A DNA stretch of 64,000 nt from contig NZ_KB907502.1 of NCBI RefSeq assembly GCF_000382065.1, forward strand, positions 62,001-126,000. The letters are read 5' to 3'. This document shows positions 8,783-16,909 of this stretch, piece by piece. Positions within the stretch are counted from its first letter, which is position 1, and each line of letters begins with the position of its first letter. The translations under genes and the position numbers were made by a program. The DNA comes from Stenotrophomonas hibiscicola ATCC 19867. GTDB lineage: Bacteria; Pseudomonadota; Gammaproteobacteria; Xanthomonadales; Xanthomonadaceae. The notes below the pieces were generated by a model, which was not told the origin of the DNA, did no database searches, and worked only from the letters and a program-made list of their open reading frames with translations.

Positions 8783-9046
8783 ATGAGCGATGACAGGCGG
8801 GATACCCAGCGCATGCTGTTTGGCGACCCGGGGCCACCCGGTGCGGGCCTTTCGGTGGCGGTCGTTGTGCTGCTGGCGCTGGCGACGATGGCCGCTGCGA
8901 TCGGTTTCCTGCGACTGCCCGATCCGATGCTGGGGCTCGGGCTGATCGGTGTCGCCGTGTTCCTTGCCGTCGGCGCCCGCATCTGCCAGGCGCGCAACCA
9001 GCACCAGGCGTTGTACCGGCTGTTGTCGCGGCAGCCGCCGCCGTAG
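8783..9046 (+). CDS. Small two-TM membrane protein
   Basis: 87 aa with a polar N-terminus (MSDDRRDTQRMLFGDPG), two hydrophobic segments (about 24-43 and 48-66) and a basic C-terminal tail. A good GGGAG ribosome-binding site lies about 9 nt upstream. No family is recognised. It is monocistronic between the VOC gene and the convergent EEP gene. Confidence 0.6.
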   Translation: MSDDRRDTQRMLFGDPGPPGAGLSVAVVVLLALATMAAAIGFLRLPDPMLGLGLIGVAVFLAVGARICQARNQHQALYRLLSRQPPP

Positions 9047-9065
9047 CCACGGCTGCCGCGGGAAT

Positions 9066-9920
9066 TCAGGGCTTCGGCCAGTCCAGCTCGACCACCAGCG
9101 GGAAATGATCCGACGGCAGCACGCCGTCGATGCGACGATCATCGGTAAGGAAGCTGCGCGCACGGAAGCCACGCACCAGCACCCAGTCCAGCTGCACGGT
9201 GGCCTTGCCGGTGAAGTCGTGGAAGGTCGGGCGCGGACCCTGCGGTGTTTTCACCTGGGCACGGGTGTCCTGCAGCAGGCGGGTGAACGCCCTGTAGGTG
9301 TCACCGCCGGGCTCGCTGTTGAAGTCACCGGTCAACACCACCGGCAGGTCGTCCGGCATGGCCTGCAGGCGCTTGCCGATGAGCTCGGCACCCTTCACCC
9401 GGCGCGGTTCGTCCTCGTCGCGGTAGGGCAGGTGGGTATTGAGGAAGTAGAAGCGACGGCCATCGTCCAGGCGGCGGAACAGGGCCCAGGTGACCATACG
9501 CGGGTACAGGTTGCCCCAGCTGATGCTGCCAGGGACGTCCGGCGTATCCGAAAGCCAGAAGTTGCCGGATTCCTCGATGGCCAGCACCTTGCTGTCGTAG
9601 AACACGCCCATGTGCTCATCGCCGCTGCCACCGCGGCGGCCTTCACCGAACCAGCGGTAGCCGGGCAGGTGCCCTGACAGGTAGTCGGCCTGTTCCTTCA
9701 CCAGTTCCTGGGTGCCGATCACTGCCGGGTGCGCGTCGAGGATCACCTTGACCATCGCATCACGGCGGTCGGGCCAGCGCTTGCCCGGCTCGGTGTCAGC
9801 CGGGGTACGGACGTTGAATGACATCACCTTCAACGGCGCCGGCGTGACGGCCCAGGCAACGGCAGGCAGAGCAAGCGCCAGCAGCGCACTCAGCGCCGGG
9901 CGACGGAAACGCGACAACAT
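9066..9920 (-). CDS. Secreted endonuclease/exonuclease/phosphatase family protein
   Basis: 284 aa with a Sec signal peptide (MLSRFRRPALSALLALALPA then AWA) and a complete EEP catalytic set: MSFNVR, the metal-binding Glu in GTQE, NTHLPYRDED, GDFNSEPG and the C-terminal SDHFPL. The fold is that of DNase I, inositol phosphatases and sphingomyelinases. The short secreted forms in Xanthomonads are usually of unknown substrate. The start at 9920 is chosen because GGAGGG precedes it and a perfect palindrome lies directly upstream; an in-frame ATG at 9962 would place the palindrome inside the gene. Confidence 0.8.
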   Translation of the reverse strand: MLSRFRRPALSALLALALPAVAWAVTPAPLKVMSFNVRTPADTEPGKRWPDRRDAMVKVILDAHPAVIGTQELVKEQADYLSGHLPGYRWFGEGRRGGSGDEHMGVFYDSKVLAIEESGNFWLSDTPDVPGSISWGNLYPRMVTWALFRRLDDGRRFYFLNTHLPYRDEDEPRRVKGAELIGKRLQAMPDDLPVVLTGDFNSEPGGDTYRAFTRLLQDTRAQVKTPQGPRPTFHDFTGKATVQLDWVLVRGFRARSFLTDDRRIDGVLPSDHFPLVVELDWPKP

Positions 9921-9937
9921 CGTGGAATCCCTCCATC

Positions 9938-9957
9938 CCATGAAAACGGTTTCATGG
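9938..9957. promoter_or_regulatory. LacI-type palindromic operator upstream of the EEP gene
   Basis: Inverted repeat CCATGAAA-ACGG-TTTCATGG, with a central CpG and the core TGAAAACGGTTTCA that has the size and form of LacI/GalR-family operators. It lies 18-37 bp before the translation start of the secreted EEP gene. No LacI-family gene is in this window. Confidence 0.5.
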
Positions 9958-10011
9958 AGCATGCCATGGAAGGCGGGGGCAGTGGTATGCCGGGACGGGC
10001 GACTTGGAGAC

Positions 10012-10041
10012 GCCGGGCGGGCGCTGGACGCTCCGCCCGGC
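10012..10041 (-). terminator. GC hairpin after the secreted small-protein pair
   Basis: Perfect 9-bp stem GCCGGGCGG / CCGCCCGGC with a 12-nt loop, downstream of the 81-aa gene. It lacks a clear T run, so it is a weak terminator candidate or a 3' stabiliser. Confidence 0.4.
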
Positions 10042-10058
10042 AGATGCCCCTTGCCCGA

Positions 10059-10304
10059 TCAGGGGTCGTAGATCATCCCGTTCTCGTCGCGGTTGTAGTG
10101 GTCGCTGGCCACGCGGGTGCCGTCGTCATGGACCACGTACAGCGTGCAACGCTGGTGGAACACGTTGCCGCTGATGCGGAAGGGCACGCACTCCTCCTGC
10201 AGGCCGACCTCTTCGGCTGCATTCGCCGGCGGCGAGGGCACCAGGGCCGCAAGTGCAACTACTGCAGCGAAAGAAAAAGCGGTCATTCGATTGTGCAGCG
10301 TCAT
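10059..10304 (-). CDS. Secreted small protein, paralogue of the upstream neighbour
   Basis: 81 aa with a signal peptide (hydrophobic core AFSFAAVVALAALV, then ANAA). The mature part of about 50 residues has two cysteines in CVPFRISGNVFHQRCTLY, then DDGTRVASDHYNRDENG. AAGGAG sits 8 nt before the ATG. It is 41 bp downstream of a gene whose mature part follows the same pattern (CVP-R...HQRCT...DGT...DENG), so the two form a tandem duplicated pair in one operon. No known family is recognised; the Cys pair suggests a disulfide-stabilised periplasmic or secreted domain. Confidence 0.7.
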   Translation of the reverse strand: MTLHNRMTAFSFAAVVALAALVPSPPANAAEEVGLQEECVPFRISGNVFHQRCTLYVVHDDGTRVASDHYNRDENGMIYDP

Positions 10305-10345
10305 TGATCACACTCCTTGTAGCCGTAGTCGGTGTCCGATGCAGA

Positions 10346-10582
10346 TCAGTCTGCCGGGAGGTACCACTGACCGTTCTCGTCTATCCAGTACACCGACGTG
10401 AAAACGGTGCCGTCTGCCAGAGTGCGGGTGACGGTGCAGCGCTGATGCACGAGGTTGGGCCCAAGTCTTACGGGCACGCAATCGGTCGTCGATCCGGGGG
10501 ACCCGGCCGCGTGGCCAGTCGCCGGTATCCCACTACCCAATGCCAACATCAATGCGGCCATCGAGGCCAGTTGCAGTTTCAT
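10346..10582 (-). CDS. Secreted small protein, tandem paralogue
   Basis: 78 aa starting MKLQLASMAALMLALGSG with AAGGA 8 nt upstream; longer in-frame starts have no ribosome-binding site. A Sec signal peptide ends near GHAAG. The mature region reads CVPVRLGPNLVHQRCTVTR, then ADGTVFTSVYWIDENG. The same Cys-containing pattern occurs in the next gene downstream. It lies 87 bp beyond the 3' end of smoR. Function unknown. Confidence 0.7.
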   Translation of the reverse strand: MKLQLASMAALMLALGSGIPATGHAAGSPGSTTDCVPVRLGPNLVHQRCTVTRTLADGTVFTSVYWIDENGQWYLPAD

Positions 10583-10669
10583 AAGCATCATCCTTGCTTT
10601 CTGCAATCGCGCACATGCGCATGGCGTGTGTAACACGCGAACCAGAGCTCCGGAAGTGCCTCGCCGCGA

Positions 10670-11374
10670 TCAGTCTTCGATCTCGCCGCGACGGCTGGCG
10701 GCACGCACTGCCTGCGCGGTGGTCGCCACACCCAGCCGTTGCCGCGCGTGGCGCAGGTGGTTCTCCACCGTGCGCGTGGAAAGCCCAAGCGTGGCCGCGA
10801 TCTCAGCTTGCCGGCGCCCGGCGGCGACCCAGCGCAGCACTTCGCGCTCGCGGTTGCTCAGTGCGCTTCCCGAACGCTCGGCAGGTGATTCGGCCAGACG
10901 GCGCGCGGCCCGGAATGCTGCGGTTGCAGCAGCTTCCAGCCGCAGGCGCGCGTTGGCCGACGCGTCGATTGACGTACCGGCAACGCTGACCGCGCCTTCC
11001 AGGCCGGTGATGCCGAACACCGGCACCTGCAGCCCATGCAGGCCTTCGCCGCGAGGCTGCTTCACCACCTGGTAGCGCTCGCCGCGAACGCCCAGGCGCT
11101 TGCTCCAGAAGAACGGCGCGTTGCTGTCCAGCACGTGGCGATTGACGGGGCAGGCGTGGAGGTAGCGCGCAAGGTCGGTATCGCTGCCATCGCCGAACCA
11201 GTCGCCCTCGATCCAGTACACGCGTTGCGTACCCCGCTCCAGCCCGGTGCCGGTGGCAAACACCAGCACGCGGTCGAAGCCGAGCGGTGCCGCGATGCCT
11301 CGCAGGACTGCACCCACCGCGCTCAGCGAACGGGCGCGTTCCAGCTCCAGCAGCGCCTGCACCAGCTCGGTCAT
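10670..11374 (-). CDS. smoR: LuxR-family solo regulator, SmoR-like
   Basis: 234 aa: an N-terminal autoinducer-binding-type domain (about 1-150) and a C-terminal LuxR helix-turn-helix (LSNREREVLRWVAAGRRQAE ... STRTVENHLRHARQRLG). There is no luxI-type synthase nearby, so it is a LuxR solo. Gene order near smeU1VWU2X and next to hchA matches SmoR, reported in S. maltophilia to sense exogenous AHL. In AHL-binding LuxR proteins an Asp-Pro pair contacts the ligand; by eye that position reads Cys-Pro here (HACPVNRHVL...PFFW). It starts 5 bp after the hchA stop, so it is co-transcribed with it. Confidence 0.75.
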   Translation of the reverse strand: MTELVQALLELERARSLSAVGAVLRGIAAPLGFDRVLVFATGTGLERGTQRVYWIEGDWFGDGSDTDLARYLHACPVNRHVLDSNAPFFWSKRLGVRGERYQVVKQPRGEGLHGLQVPVFGITGLEGAVSVAGTSIDASANARLRLEAAATAAFRAARRLAESPAERSGSALSNREREVLRWVAAGRRQAEIAATLGLSTRTVENHLRHARQRLGVATTAQAVRAASRRGEIED

Positions 11375-11379
11375 CCGGC

Positions 11380-12252
11380 TCAGCGCCCGGCCAAGGCGTC
11401 GAGCAGGGCGCGTGCAGCCAGTTTGCCCAGCGCATTGCCAGCCAACGGGCTGTCGCCGGTCAGCAGCAGGCGGTCCTGCAGCACGCTGCCATCGATGCCG
11501 TCATTGACGATCTGCACGCCCCGCTGTGCCAGGCGCTCACCGAAGAACCACGGCAACTGTCCAGGCATGTAGCCGATCTCCGGCGTCTGCCGGTCCATCG
11601 CATCGGGGAAGGCGCAGATGCGGTAGCCGCGGAACAGCGAACCGCCATCGGCCTCGTCCACGCCCGCAGCCAGCAGTGCGGCCGGACCGTGGCAAAGGGT
11701 GATGATGTGGCGTTGCTGGGCCATCGCCCAATGCAGGACGGACTTCACCGCGCGGCTCTGCGGCAGTCCGATCAGGGCGCCATGGCCACCGGGGATGAAC
11801 ACTGCAGCATAGTCCGAATCCGCATCGAGCCCGGCAACCACCTCGTCCAGTGGCAGCGGCTGGCGGAAGCACGAGGCGTAACGCTCGTACAGCCCGCCGA
11901 TTTCCTTGTCCTCGTTCGGAAATGCCCACCATTCGAACTTGGCGGGGTTGCCCGACAGCGTGGCTACATCGATGCCGAAGCCGGCCTTGTCGAGGTGGTA
12001 CATCGGCAGCAGGGTCTCCACCGGATGGTTGCCGGTGGAGAACAGGTGGCCATCGGCAGTTGGCAGATAGCGTTCGTCGGCAGCGATCATCAGCACCTTC
12101 CAGCGGCCATCGCGGCGCGCATCCGGGTAGTCGGCACCGGAAAGGTTGCTCTTGGGCGATGTGAACTGTGACAGCGAGTAGGGCGACGGGAAGAAAGCAT
12201 CGCGCTCGGCCGGGTCGGGACTGGGCTGGCGGCTGGGCTCTTGCGTGTTCAT
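11380..12252 (-). CDS. hchA: Hsp31/HchA, glyoxalase III and protein deglycase/chaperone
   Basis: 290 aa of the DJ-1/PfpI superfamily, class Hsp31. The nucleophile elbow is LCHGPAALL, followed by the long Hsp31-specific parts (KFEWWAFPNED, PGHGALIGLP-type loop, IGYMPGQLPWFFGE). The family detoxifies methylglyoxal and holds unfolded proteins. The start at 12252 has AGGAG 6 nt upstream; the longer ORF start at 12303 is not supported. It is the first gene of a two-gene unit with smoR. Starvation or stress control seems likely but is not visible in the sequence. Confidence 0.9.
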   Translation of the reverse strand: MNTQEPSRQPSPDPAERDAFFPSPYSLSQFTSPKSNLSGADYPDARRDGRWKVLMIAADERYLPTADGHLFSTGNHPVETLLPMYHLDKAGFGIDVATLSGNPAKFEWWAFPNEDKEIGGLYERYASCFRQPLPLDEVVAGLDADSDYAAVFIPGGHGALIGLPQSRAVKSVLHWAMAQQRHIITLCHGPAALLAAGVDEADGGSLFRGYRICAFPDAMDRQTPEIGYMPGQLPWFFGERLAQRGVQIVNDGIDGSVLQDRLLLTGDSPLAGNALGKLAARALLDALAGR

Positions 12253-12336
12253 GCAGATCTCCTGCGGGAAATGTGAGGCCAGCATAGGAGGGTGGGTGCG
12301 CACGCGCGATGAGGGATTTCCCTCAGCTGCCCACGG

Positions 12337-14349
12337 CTAATTGGCCTGGTTTCCGTGTTGCTGCATGTCCTCATGCAGGATCCGCCGCAGTTCGACGATG
12401 GCCGGCGTGGCTTCCTGCACGCTGTGCCCGGAGACGATCACCTTCTCCGAGTCCGCATGCGGCAGGTGCGAGCTCCAGTAGGGCACCAGCCCGTCGCTGG
12501 TCTTTCCCAGCGGACCATCGGCCTTTGCCCGCGCGATGATCGAGTGGTAGTGCACCTTCGGCGACATCGGCAGGTCTGCCACGGCGCGAACGAAGGGATC
12601 GTCCTTGTCCAGATTCTGGATGCTGTTCATCTGGTAGCCGTGCTTGCCGTCGGAGCGGTCGATCTGGCCGTCGTTGGCGATGGTGGCAACGTCTTCCAGC
12701 ACGGTCAGCGGCAACCGCACCAGGCGACCGATCCAGCGGCCCAGGCGGGTGCCCGCCACATCGGTGCCGCGGTGTGGCGTGGCGATGAACACCACCCGCG
12801 ACACTGCCGGTTCCGGCAGGAAGGTCAGCACCGGTGCGCCCTTGGTGCGCAGCAGTTCACGCTGTGCCGGCGTCATCTGCGCGGTTGCCAGCAGGGTATC
12901 GACCAGATGATCGCCGGAAGAGGAAACCATCAACCGCGCGATCACCCCACCCATGCTGTGCCCGACCAGGACCATGTCATGCGAAGCCTGCGCCTTGCCG
13001 CTGGGGTCGAAATGCTTGAACACCTCATCCAGCGTGTGGCGCATCGCATCGTGGCTCATCGCGATGGGCATGTTGGTGGGGTAGTAGAACTGCCAGACCT
13101 GGAAGTCCTGGCGGATCTCGTCGTCGCGCAGCAGTTCGTTGGCCACGTTGACCCAGGCTTCCGGACTGCTGGCCAGGCCATGGATCATCAGCAGTACGCG
13201 ACGGTTGGGATCGTAGGGCTGCATCATGTACAGATGCGGCGTGTCGATGCCGCCCTTGCCCCCGAACAGCGAGCGCAGCGACTGCCGGCTGAAATTGGAA
13301 CGGGCCAGCCACAACGCATAGCCGGCGGTGAAGTTGGCCGCCAATGGCACGTGCTGGCCGTGCAGGGTTACTTCCGAAACCTGGTAGGGATCGTGAATCT
13401 CCAGCTCCGGCTCGTCATCGTGCAGCACTTCCCACAGGTTCTTTCCCGAGAAGCGCAGCAGCACCGTCATCGATGGCGAAGGCATCTCGCTCCAGCTCTG
13501 CGTGGCGGAAGGGCTTGCCTGCACCGCTGCCGGCGTAGTGCTGGGCGTGGTTGCGGCCGGGTCATCCATCACGGCCACCAGTTCGGCACCGAAGCCATCG
13601 CGGCGGTGCACGCTGCGCAGCGTGCCGGTGAACGACAGCGAGGCGGCGGGTACCAGCTCGGTCGGTGTACGCTCGTCCAACGCCGATGCTTCCCCTGAAG
13701 GGACCAGCACGAACGTCCAGCGGCCCAGCTGGAGATGGTTGGCATCGTTGTGCACGCGCCCGGTGGCGTAGGCGTCGTACAGCTGCACCGACGCCTCCTG
13801 CACGGCCAGGTTGTAATAGTCGCGCACCTGGGTCTGGCGGTCTTCGAAGCCGCGCTGGTTGGCGGTGCGCTCGGTAAAGAACAGATAGGCGTAGGCCTGG
13901 CGCGCGACCTGCATCCATGCGTCCAGGCGCGGCTGGAAGTCGGCATCCAACTCGTTGATTGCGGTCTTGGCGCGACCCGAGGCGGAGTACTCGCGCTTCG
14001 GCGCCGGCAGGGTCATCGCATACTGCAGCCACAGCTCGGCCAGGCTGGAGCGCTTGTCCTCCTCGCGCACGACGATGCTGGCTTCCATTGCTTCGATGCA
14101 GGGCAGGCCGGGCTTGGCGCAGACACCTTCATCAAGGCCGGCCACGCGCAGCGTCTCCGTGGTCGCCGCACTGAGCTTGCCGGAGGTGAGGATGTCACCG
14201 CGCTTGAGCGCGATGTACTGGCCGGGCGTGACCGAGGCGACCTGCACCGAAGGCCCGAACTGCCGCAGGGTCGCGCAACCTCCCAGGCTGAGCAGCGCGG
14301 CGATGATGAGGGTCGTGCGGCCGATCAAGCCCAAGCCCGTGGTAGCCAT
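12337..14349 (-). CDS. Large alpha/beta-hydrolase lipoprotein (lipase/esterase-like)
   Basis: 670 aa. A lipoprotein signal ends LGGC (Cys25). A long N-terminal region (about 26-380) has no recognised domain. A C-terminal alpha/beta-hydrolase follows, with an oxyanion region LLMIHGLASSPEAW and the nucleophile elbow VGHSMGG; a late His in SGHSVQE is a candidate catalytic residue. Helix-rich segments (YYNLAVQEASVQLYDAY) in the N-terminal part may form a separate module. AGGAGGATCGC precedes the ATG. It is probably attached to a membrane facing the periplasm; the substrate is unknown, with ester or phospholipid possible. Confidence 0.75.
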   Translation of the reverse strand: MATTGLGLIGRTTLIIAALLSLGGCATLRQFGPSVQVASVTPGQYIALKRGDILTSGKLSAATTETLRVAGLDEGVCAKPGLPCIEAMEASIVVREEDKRSSLAELWLQYAMTLPAPKREYSASGRAKTAINELDADFQPRLDAWMQVARQAYAYLFFTERTANQRGFEDRQTQVRDYYNLAVQEASVQLYDAYATGRVHNDANHLQLGRWTFVLVPSGEASALDERTPTELVPAASLSFTGTLRSVHRRDGFGAELVAVMDDPAATTPSTTPAAVQASPSATQSWSEMPSPSMTVLLRFSGKNLWEVLHDDEPELEIHDPYQVSEVTLHGQHVPLAANFTAGYALWLARSNFSRQSLRSLFGGKGGIDTPHLYMMQPYDPNRRVLLMIHGLASSPEAWVNVANELLRDDEIRQDFQVWQFYYPTNMPIAMSHDAMRHTLDEVFKHFDPSGKAQASHDMVLVGHSMGGVIARLMVSSSGDHLVDTLLATAQMTPAQRELLRTKGAPVLTFLPEPAVSRVVFIATPHRGTDVAGTRLGRWIGRLVRLPLTVLEDVATIANDGQIDRSDGKHGYQMNSIQNLDKDDPFVRAVADLPMSPKVHYHSIIARAKADGPLGKTSDGLVPYWSSHLPHADSEKVIVSGHSVQEATPAIVELRRILHEDMQQHGNQAN

Positions 14350-14494
14350 GCGATCCTCCTGCGCGGAGGCGCCACTCTAGCGGTCGGTCTGTCAAAGTGG
14401 AATCCACTGGCCGGATTGGGCCTGGCCGATGCGTCCGCCGTGCGATCCGGGCATTCCCGTGTGACACTGTGGTGGAACGTGCTTGGTGATCGTG

Positions 14495-14956
14495 ATGACC
14501 TGGCTGGAAACACGTGTTCCCCCGCCCGTGGTGATGCTGCTGTGTGCAGCTGTCGGCTATGCAGCGTGCAGGCTGTGGCCGGGTTCTGCCTTTCGGGCAC
14601 CGGTGCCGGCGCTACTGGCGGGTCTGACGATGGCGCTCGGTGTGGTGCTCAACCTGCTGCCCAAGATCTCCTTACGGCGAGCAGGCACCACCGTCAATCC
14701 TCTGCGACCTTCGGCCTCGAGCGTGCTGGTTACCAGCGGGATCTACTGCCGCACACGGAATCCGATGTATCTGGGCCAGGCGCTGGTTCTGCTGGGAGCC
14801 ATGGTGTACCTGCAGCATCCGACCGCGCTGATGGTGGTCCCGCTGTTCCTGGCGTACATCACCCGGTTGCAGATCCTGCCGGAGGAGCGGGCACTGATGG
14901 CGCGCTTTCCCGAGGCATACGCGCAGTACCGTCGTCGCGTGCCGCGCTGGCTGTAG
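14495..14956 (+). CDS. ICMT-like membrane methyltransferase family protein
   Basis: 153 aa from the ATG at 14495; in-frame GTG 14486 and TTG 14483 are alternatives because no strong ribosome-binding site is visible. Hydrophobic segments fill the N-terminal half. The C-terminal part has the signature of isoprenylcysteine carboxyl methyltransferase/PEMT-like proteins: TSGIYCRTRNPMYLGQALV, then EERALMARFPEAYAQYRRRV. Bacterial members are usually uncharacterised SAM-dependent methyltransferases. It is divergent from the lipoprotein hydrolase. Confidence 0.75.
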   Translation: MTWLETRVPPPVVMLLCAAVGYAACRLWPGSAFRAPVPALLAGLTMALGVVLNLLPKISLRRAGTTVNPLRPSASSVLVTSGIYCRTRNPMYLGQALVLLGAMVYLQHPTALMVVPLFLAYITRLQILPEERALMARFPEAYAQYRRRVPRWL

Positions 14957-14970
14957 CGTTGGCTACGCCA

Positions 14971-15453
14971 TCAGCGGCTGATCTGGCATTTCACTGCGGC
15001 CGAATAGCCCTCGTAGTCGTCGCCCGCGATCACGTGCAGGGTATGGCGCTTGTCGACGCGCTTCGCGTACGACGGTTCTTCGGTATTGGCGTGCTCGTTG
15101 ACTTCGGTCACCGACCAGGCCTTGGCCAGGCGCTTGGCATCGACACCGTTCAAGTACACGAAGAGGCTCCTCTCGCCTTCGGCCACGTTCACATCGGCAT
15201 TGGTGACCGTGCCGCCAAACAGCGCGACCGGCTTGTCCTCCGGTTCGAATGTACCGCCCGGCTTCTTGGCCAGGCCGGCTGCCTGCAGCGCATCGATGGC
15301 TTCGGCCTCGCTGAAGTTGGAGCCAGGTCTGCAGGACAGCAGGGCTTCCAACGTTGCGGTGCCTGGCGGCGCGATGGTGGGTGTGGAGGCGTGCGTGGCT
15401 GGGGCTGCGGCCAGGGCGGTGAGGAGCAGGGACATCGCGAGGGGGGCTTTCAT
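14971..15453 (-). CDS. Exported protein of unknown function
   Basis: 160 aa with a clear signal peptide (MKAPLAMSLLLTALAAAPAT, cleavage near HAS). The mature part has one Cys near the start (LLSCRPGSNF) and one at the end (VKCQISR), which could form a disulfide. No family was recognised. GAAGGA precedes the start. It is convergent with the ICMT-like gene and upstream of the ssrA terminator. Confidence 0.65.
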   Translation of the reverse strand: MKAPLAMSLLLTALAAAPATHASTPTIAPPGTATLEALLSCRPGSNFSEAEAIDALQAAGLAKKPGGTFEPEDKPVALFGGTVTNADVNVAEGERSLFVYLNGVDAKRLAKAWSVTEVNEHANTEEPSYAKRVDKRHTLHVIAGDDYEGYSAAVKCQISR

Positions 15454-15542
15454 GGCAGATCCTTCTGGCGATCGCGGGGTGAGGGGCTGTTGGAGGTGTC
15501 ATCCCGATTATGCGCCACACATCCTCCGCGACGTGCAGGCAC

Positions 15543-15580
15543 AAAAAAGCCGGAACCCCGGTTGACGGGAGATCCGGCTT
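15543..15580 (-). terminator. tmRNA terminator
   Basis: Read on the minus strand: AAGCCGGA pairs with TCCGGCTT around an inner CCCG/CGGG stem, followed by TTTTTT. It lies about 27 nt past the tmRNA 3' CCA. Confidence 0.8.
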
Positions 15581-15606
15581 CTTGCGGCCTCGACAGGCCA
15601 TACAGA

Positions 15607-15960
15607 TGGTGGAGGTGGGCGGAATTGAACCGCCGTCCGAAGGCACTCCATCCCCAGCACTACATGCTTAGCTCACCGTTGGATCTCGTCCCCGAACAGC
15701 ACGGTGCGCAAAGCGCATCCGGGAACCAGCCTGTTGTGTTCTAGTGCCGGGCTGACAGGCAGCCGCCCAGCGCGATTCCATGATAGTGACTCTACACCGC
15801 GAGCATGGACACAAGCGGTTTCGAGGCTTAGGCCTTAAGCGGCCAGAGCGTAGTTGTCGTCGTTGGCAACTAGAGTTTTGCAGCTGGATTTACGAGGAAA
15901 GCTACCCCCTCGGCATGCGCCAGGCGACTTCACAACCCCCGTCGAAACCAATGCACCCCC
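15607..15960 (-). ncRNA. ssrA: tmRNA (SsrA)
   Basis: About 354 nt on the minus strand. The 5' end GGGGGTGCATTGG pairs with the 3' CACCTCC-ACCA to make the tRNA-like acceptor stem, and the T-arm GGTTCAATTCC is present. The tag reading frame encodes ANDDNYALAA followed by TAA (ending at 15835), the standard gammaproteobacterial form of the proteolysis tag. It rescues stalled ribosomes with SmpB, whose gene lies about 950 bp upstream on the same strand. Confidence 0.97.
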
Positions 15961-15964
15961 GGTT

Positions 15965-15992
15965 TCTACAGTGCTGCAAGGTACAGGGCCAA
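15965..15992 (-). promoter_or_regulatory. Likely ssrA promoter
   Basis: On the minus strand, TTGGCC (15992-15987) and TGTAGA (15970-15965) are 16 bp apart, and the tmRNA 5' end is 5 nt beyond the -10. The position is right; the hexamers are only moderate matches to sigma70. Confidence 0.45.
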
Positions 15993-16179
15993 TGCCGTGT
16001 TGCCACGAGCGGGGCCTGCCCAACGCTGCCAATGCTACGCCAAAACAGCTGAACAGTCACCGTGGCAATCCACAACAAGTTGTAGAGCCTCCGTCATAGC
16101 GGATTGGTAACGTCATGGGCACGAATTTGCGACACACTGGCGACGACCATCCAAGCCAGGACAGACAGGGAGACTGTGG

Positions 16180-16752
16180 GTGACCGAGGCAAGCCAACAA
16201 CGCAGCCTGCGACAGCTGGTTGGACCCGTCGGGGCCGACTACCAGCGGCGCGCGTTGCCGCCCGGCTGGGTCTGGGCGGTGCTGGCGGTGCTGCTGGCGG
16301 CCACCTGGCCGACCGAGCTGCCGGCGACGGCGGCAGCCGCGCTGGTCTCCAGTGCGGTGGTGGTGCACTGGCCGCAGCGTGGGCGCTTGCATTGGCTGGG
16401 CTGGCGGCTGCCGGCGCTGGCGGTGCTCGCCGCGCTGCTGTGGGGCCCGGATGTACTGTCACAGTGGTTCGAACATGGACTGGCCCTGACCTTGATGTCG
16501 CTGGCCAGCCTCAGCATTGGCGTGCATGTGTGGCAGTCGCGGCAAGTTGCGCGGCAGTTGCAGGCTTCCGCCGATGCGCTGGACGACGCCCAGTTGCTGG
16601 CCCTGCTGCCCGTCGACGCCGCGCGGCTGGCGCAGCAGTGGCGCGCCGGTGATGATCGCCACGCTCCGGAACTTTCGGTGGTGATGCACCTGGCGGTGAT
16701 GCATGCGGCGCTGGCGCCGAGGATGCGCAGGCAGGGCGTTCTGGCCAGCTGA
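16180..16752 (+). CDS. Membrane protein of unknown function
   Basis: 190 aa with a GTG start preceded by GGGAGA 7 nt upstream. Four hydrophobic stretches lie between residues 28 and 118 (WVWAVLAVLLAATW, AAAALVSSAVVVHW, LPALAVLAALLWG, LTLMSLASLSIGVHVW), then a soluble, Ala/Leu-rich C-terminal tail. No family recognised. It sits alone between ssrA and smpB, opposite in direction to both, and is followed by a cluster of SMAG palindromes. Confidence 0.6.
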   Translation: MTEASQQRSLRQLVGPVGADYQRRALPPGWVWAVLAVLLAATWPTELPATAAAALVSSAVVVHWPQRGRLHWLGWRLPALAVLAALLWGPDVLSQWFEHGLALTLMSLASLSIGVHVWQSRQVARQLQASADALDDAQLLALLPVDAARLAQQWRAGDDRHAPELSVVMHLAVMHAALAPRMRRQGVLAS

Positions 16753-16765
16753 GCCGCATCGTGTT

Positions 16766-16890
16766 GTAGAGCCGAGCCTATGCTCGGCTGCTTCACGGCA
16801 GTCGAGCACAGCTCGGCTCTACGAACGCGGAAGCCGAGCACAGCTCGGCTCTACAGAAAGCCAAAGCAGCCGAGCATGGCTCGGCTCTAC
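16766..16890. repeat. Cluster of four SMAG-type palindromes
   Basis: Four GTAG-ended short palindromes with a GCCGAGC/GCTCGGC stem: one forward (starting GTAGAGCCGAGC at 16766) and three in reverse orientation ending GCTCGGCTCTAC near 16822, 16854 and 16890. They fill the gap between the membrane protein gene and the smpB stop and could serve as terminator or mRNA-stabilising structures. The GTAG terminus is the defining feature of S. maltophilia SMAG elements. Confidence 0.85.
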
Positions 16891-16909
16891 AGGGTGCTGC
16901 GCAGCCGCC

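Noticed and set aside
16104..16652. 182-aa plus frame overlapping the membrane protein gene
   Set aside because: Alternative frame with Ala/Gly/Arg-rich composition; the 16180 frame has membrane helices and a ribosome-binding site.
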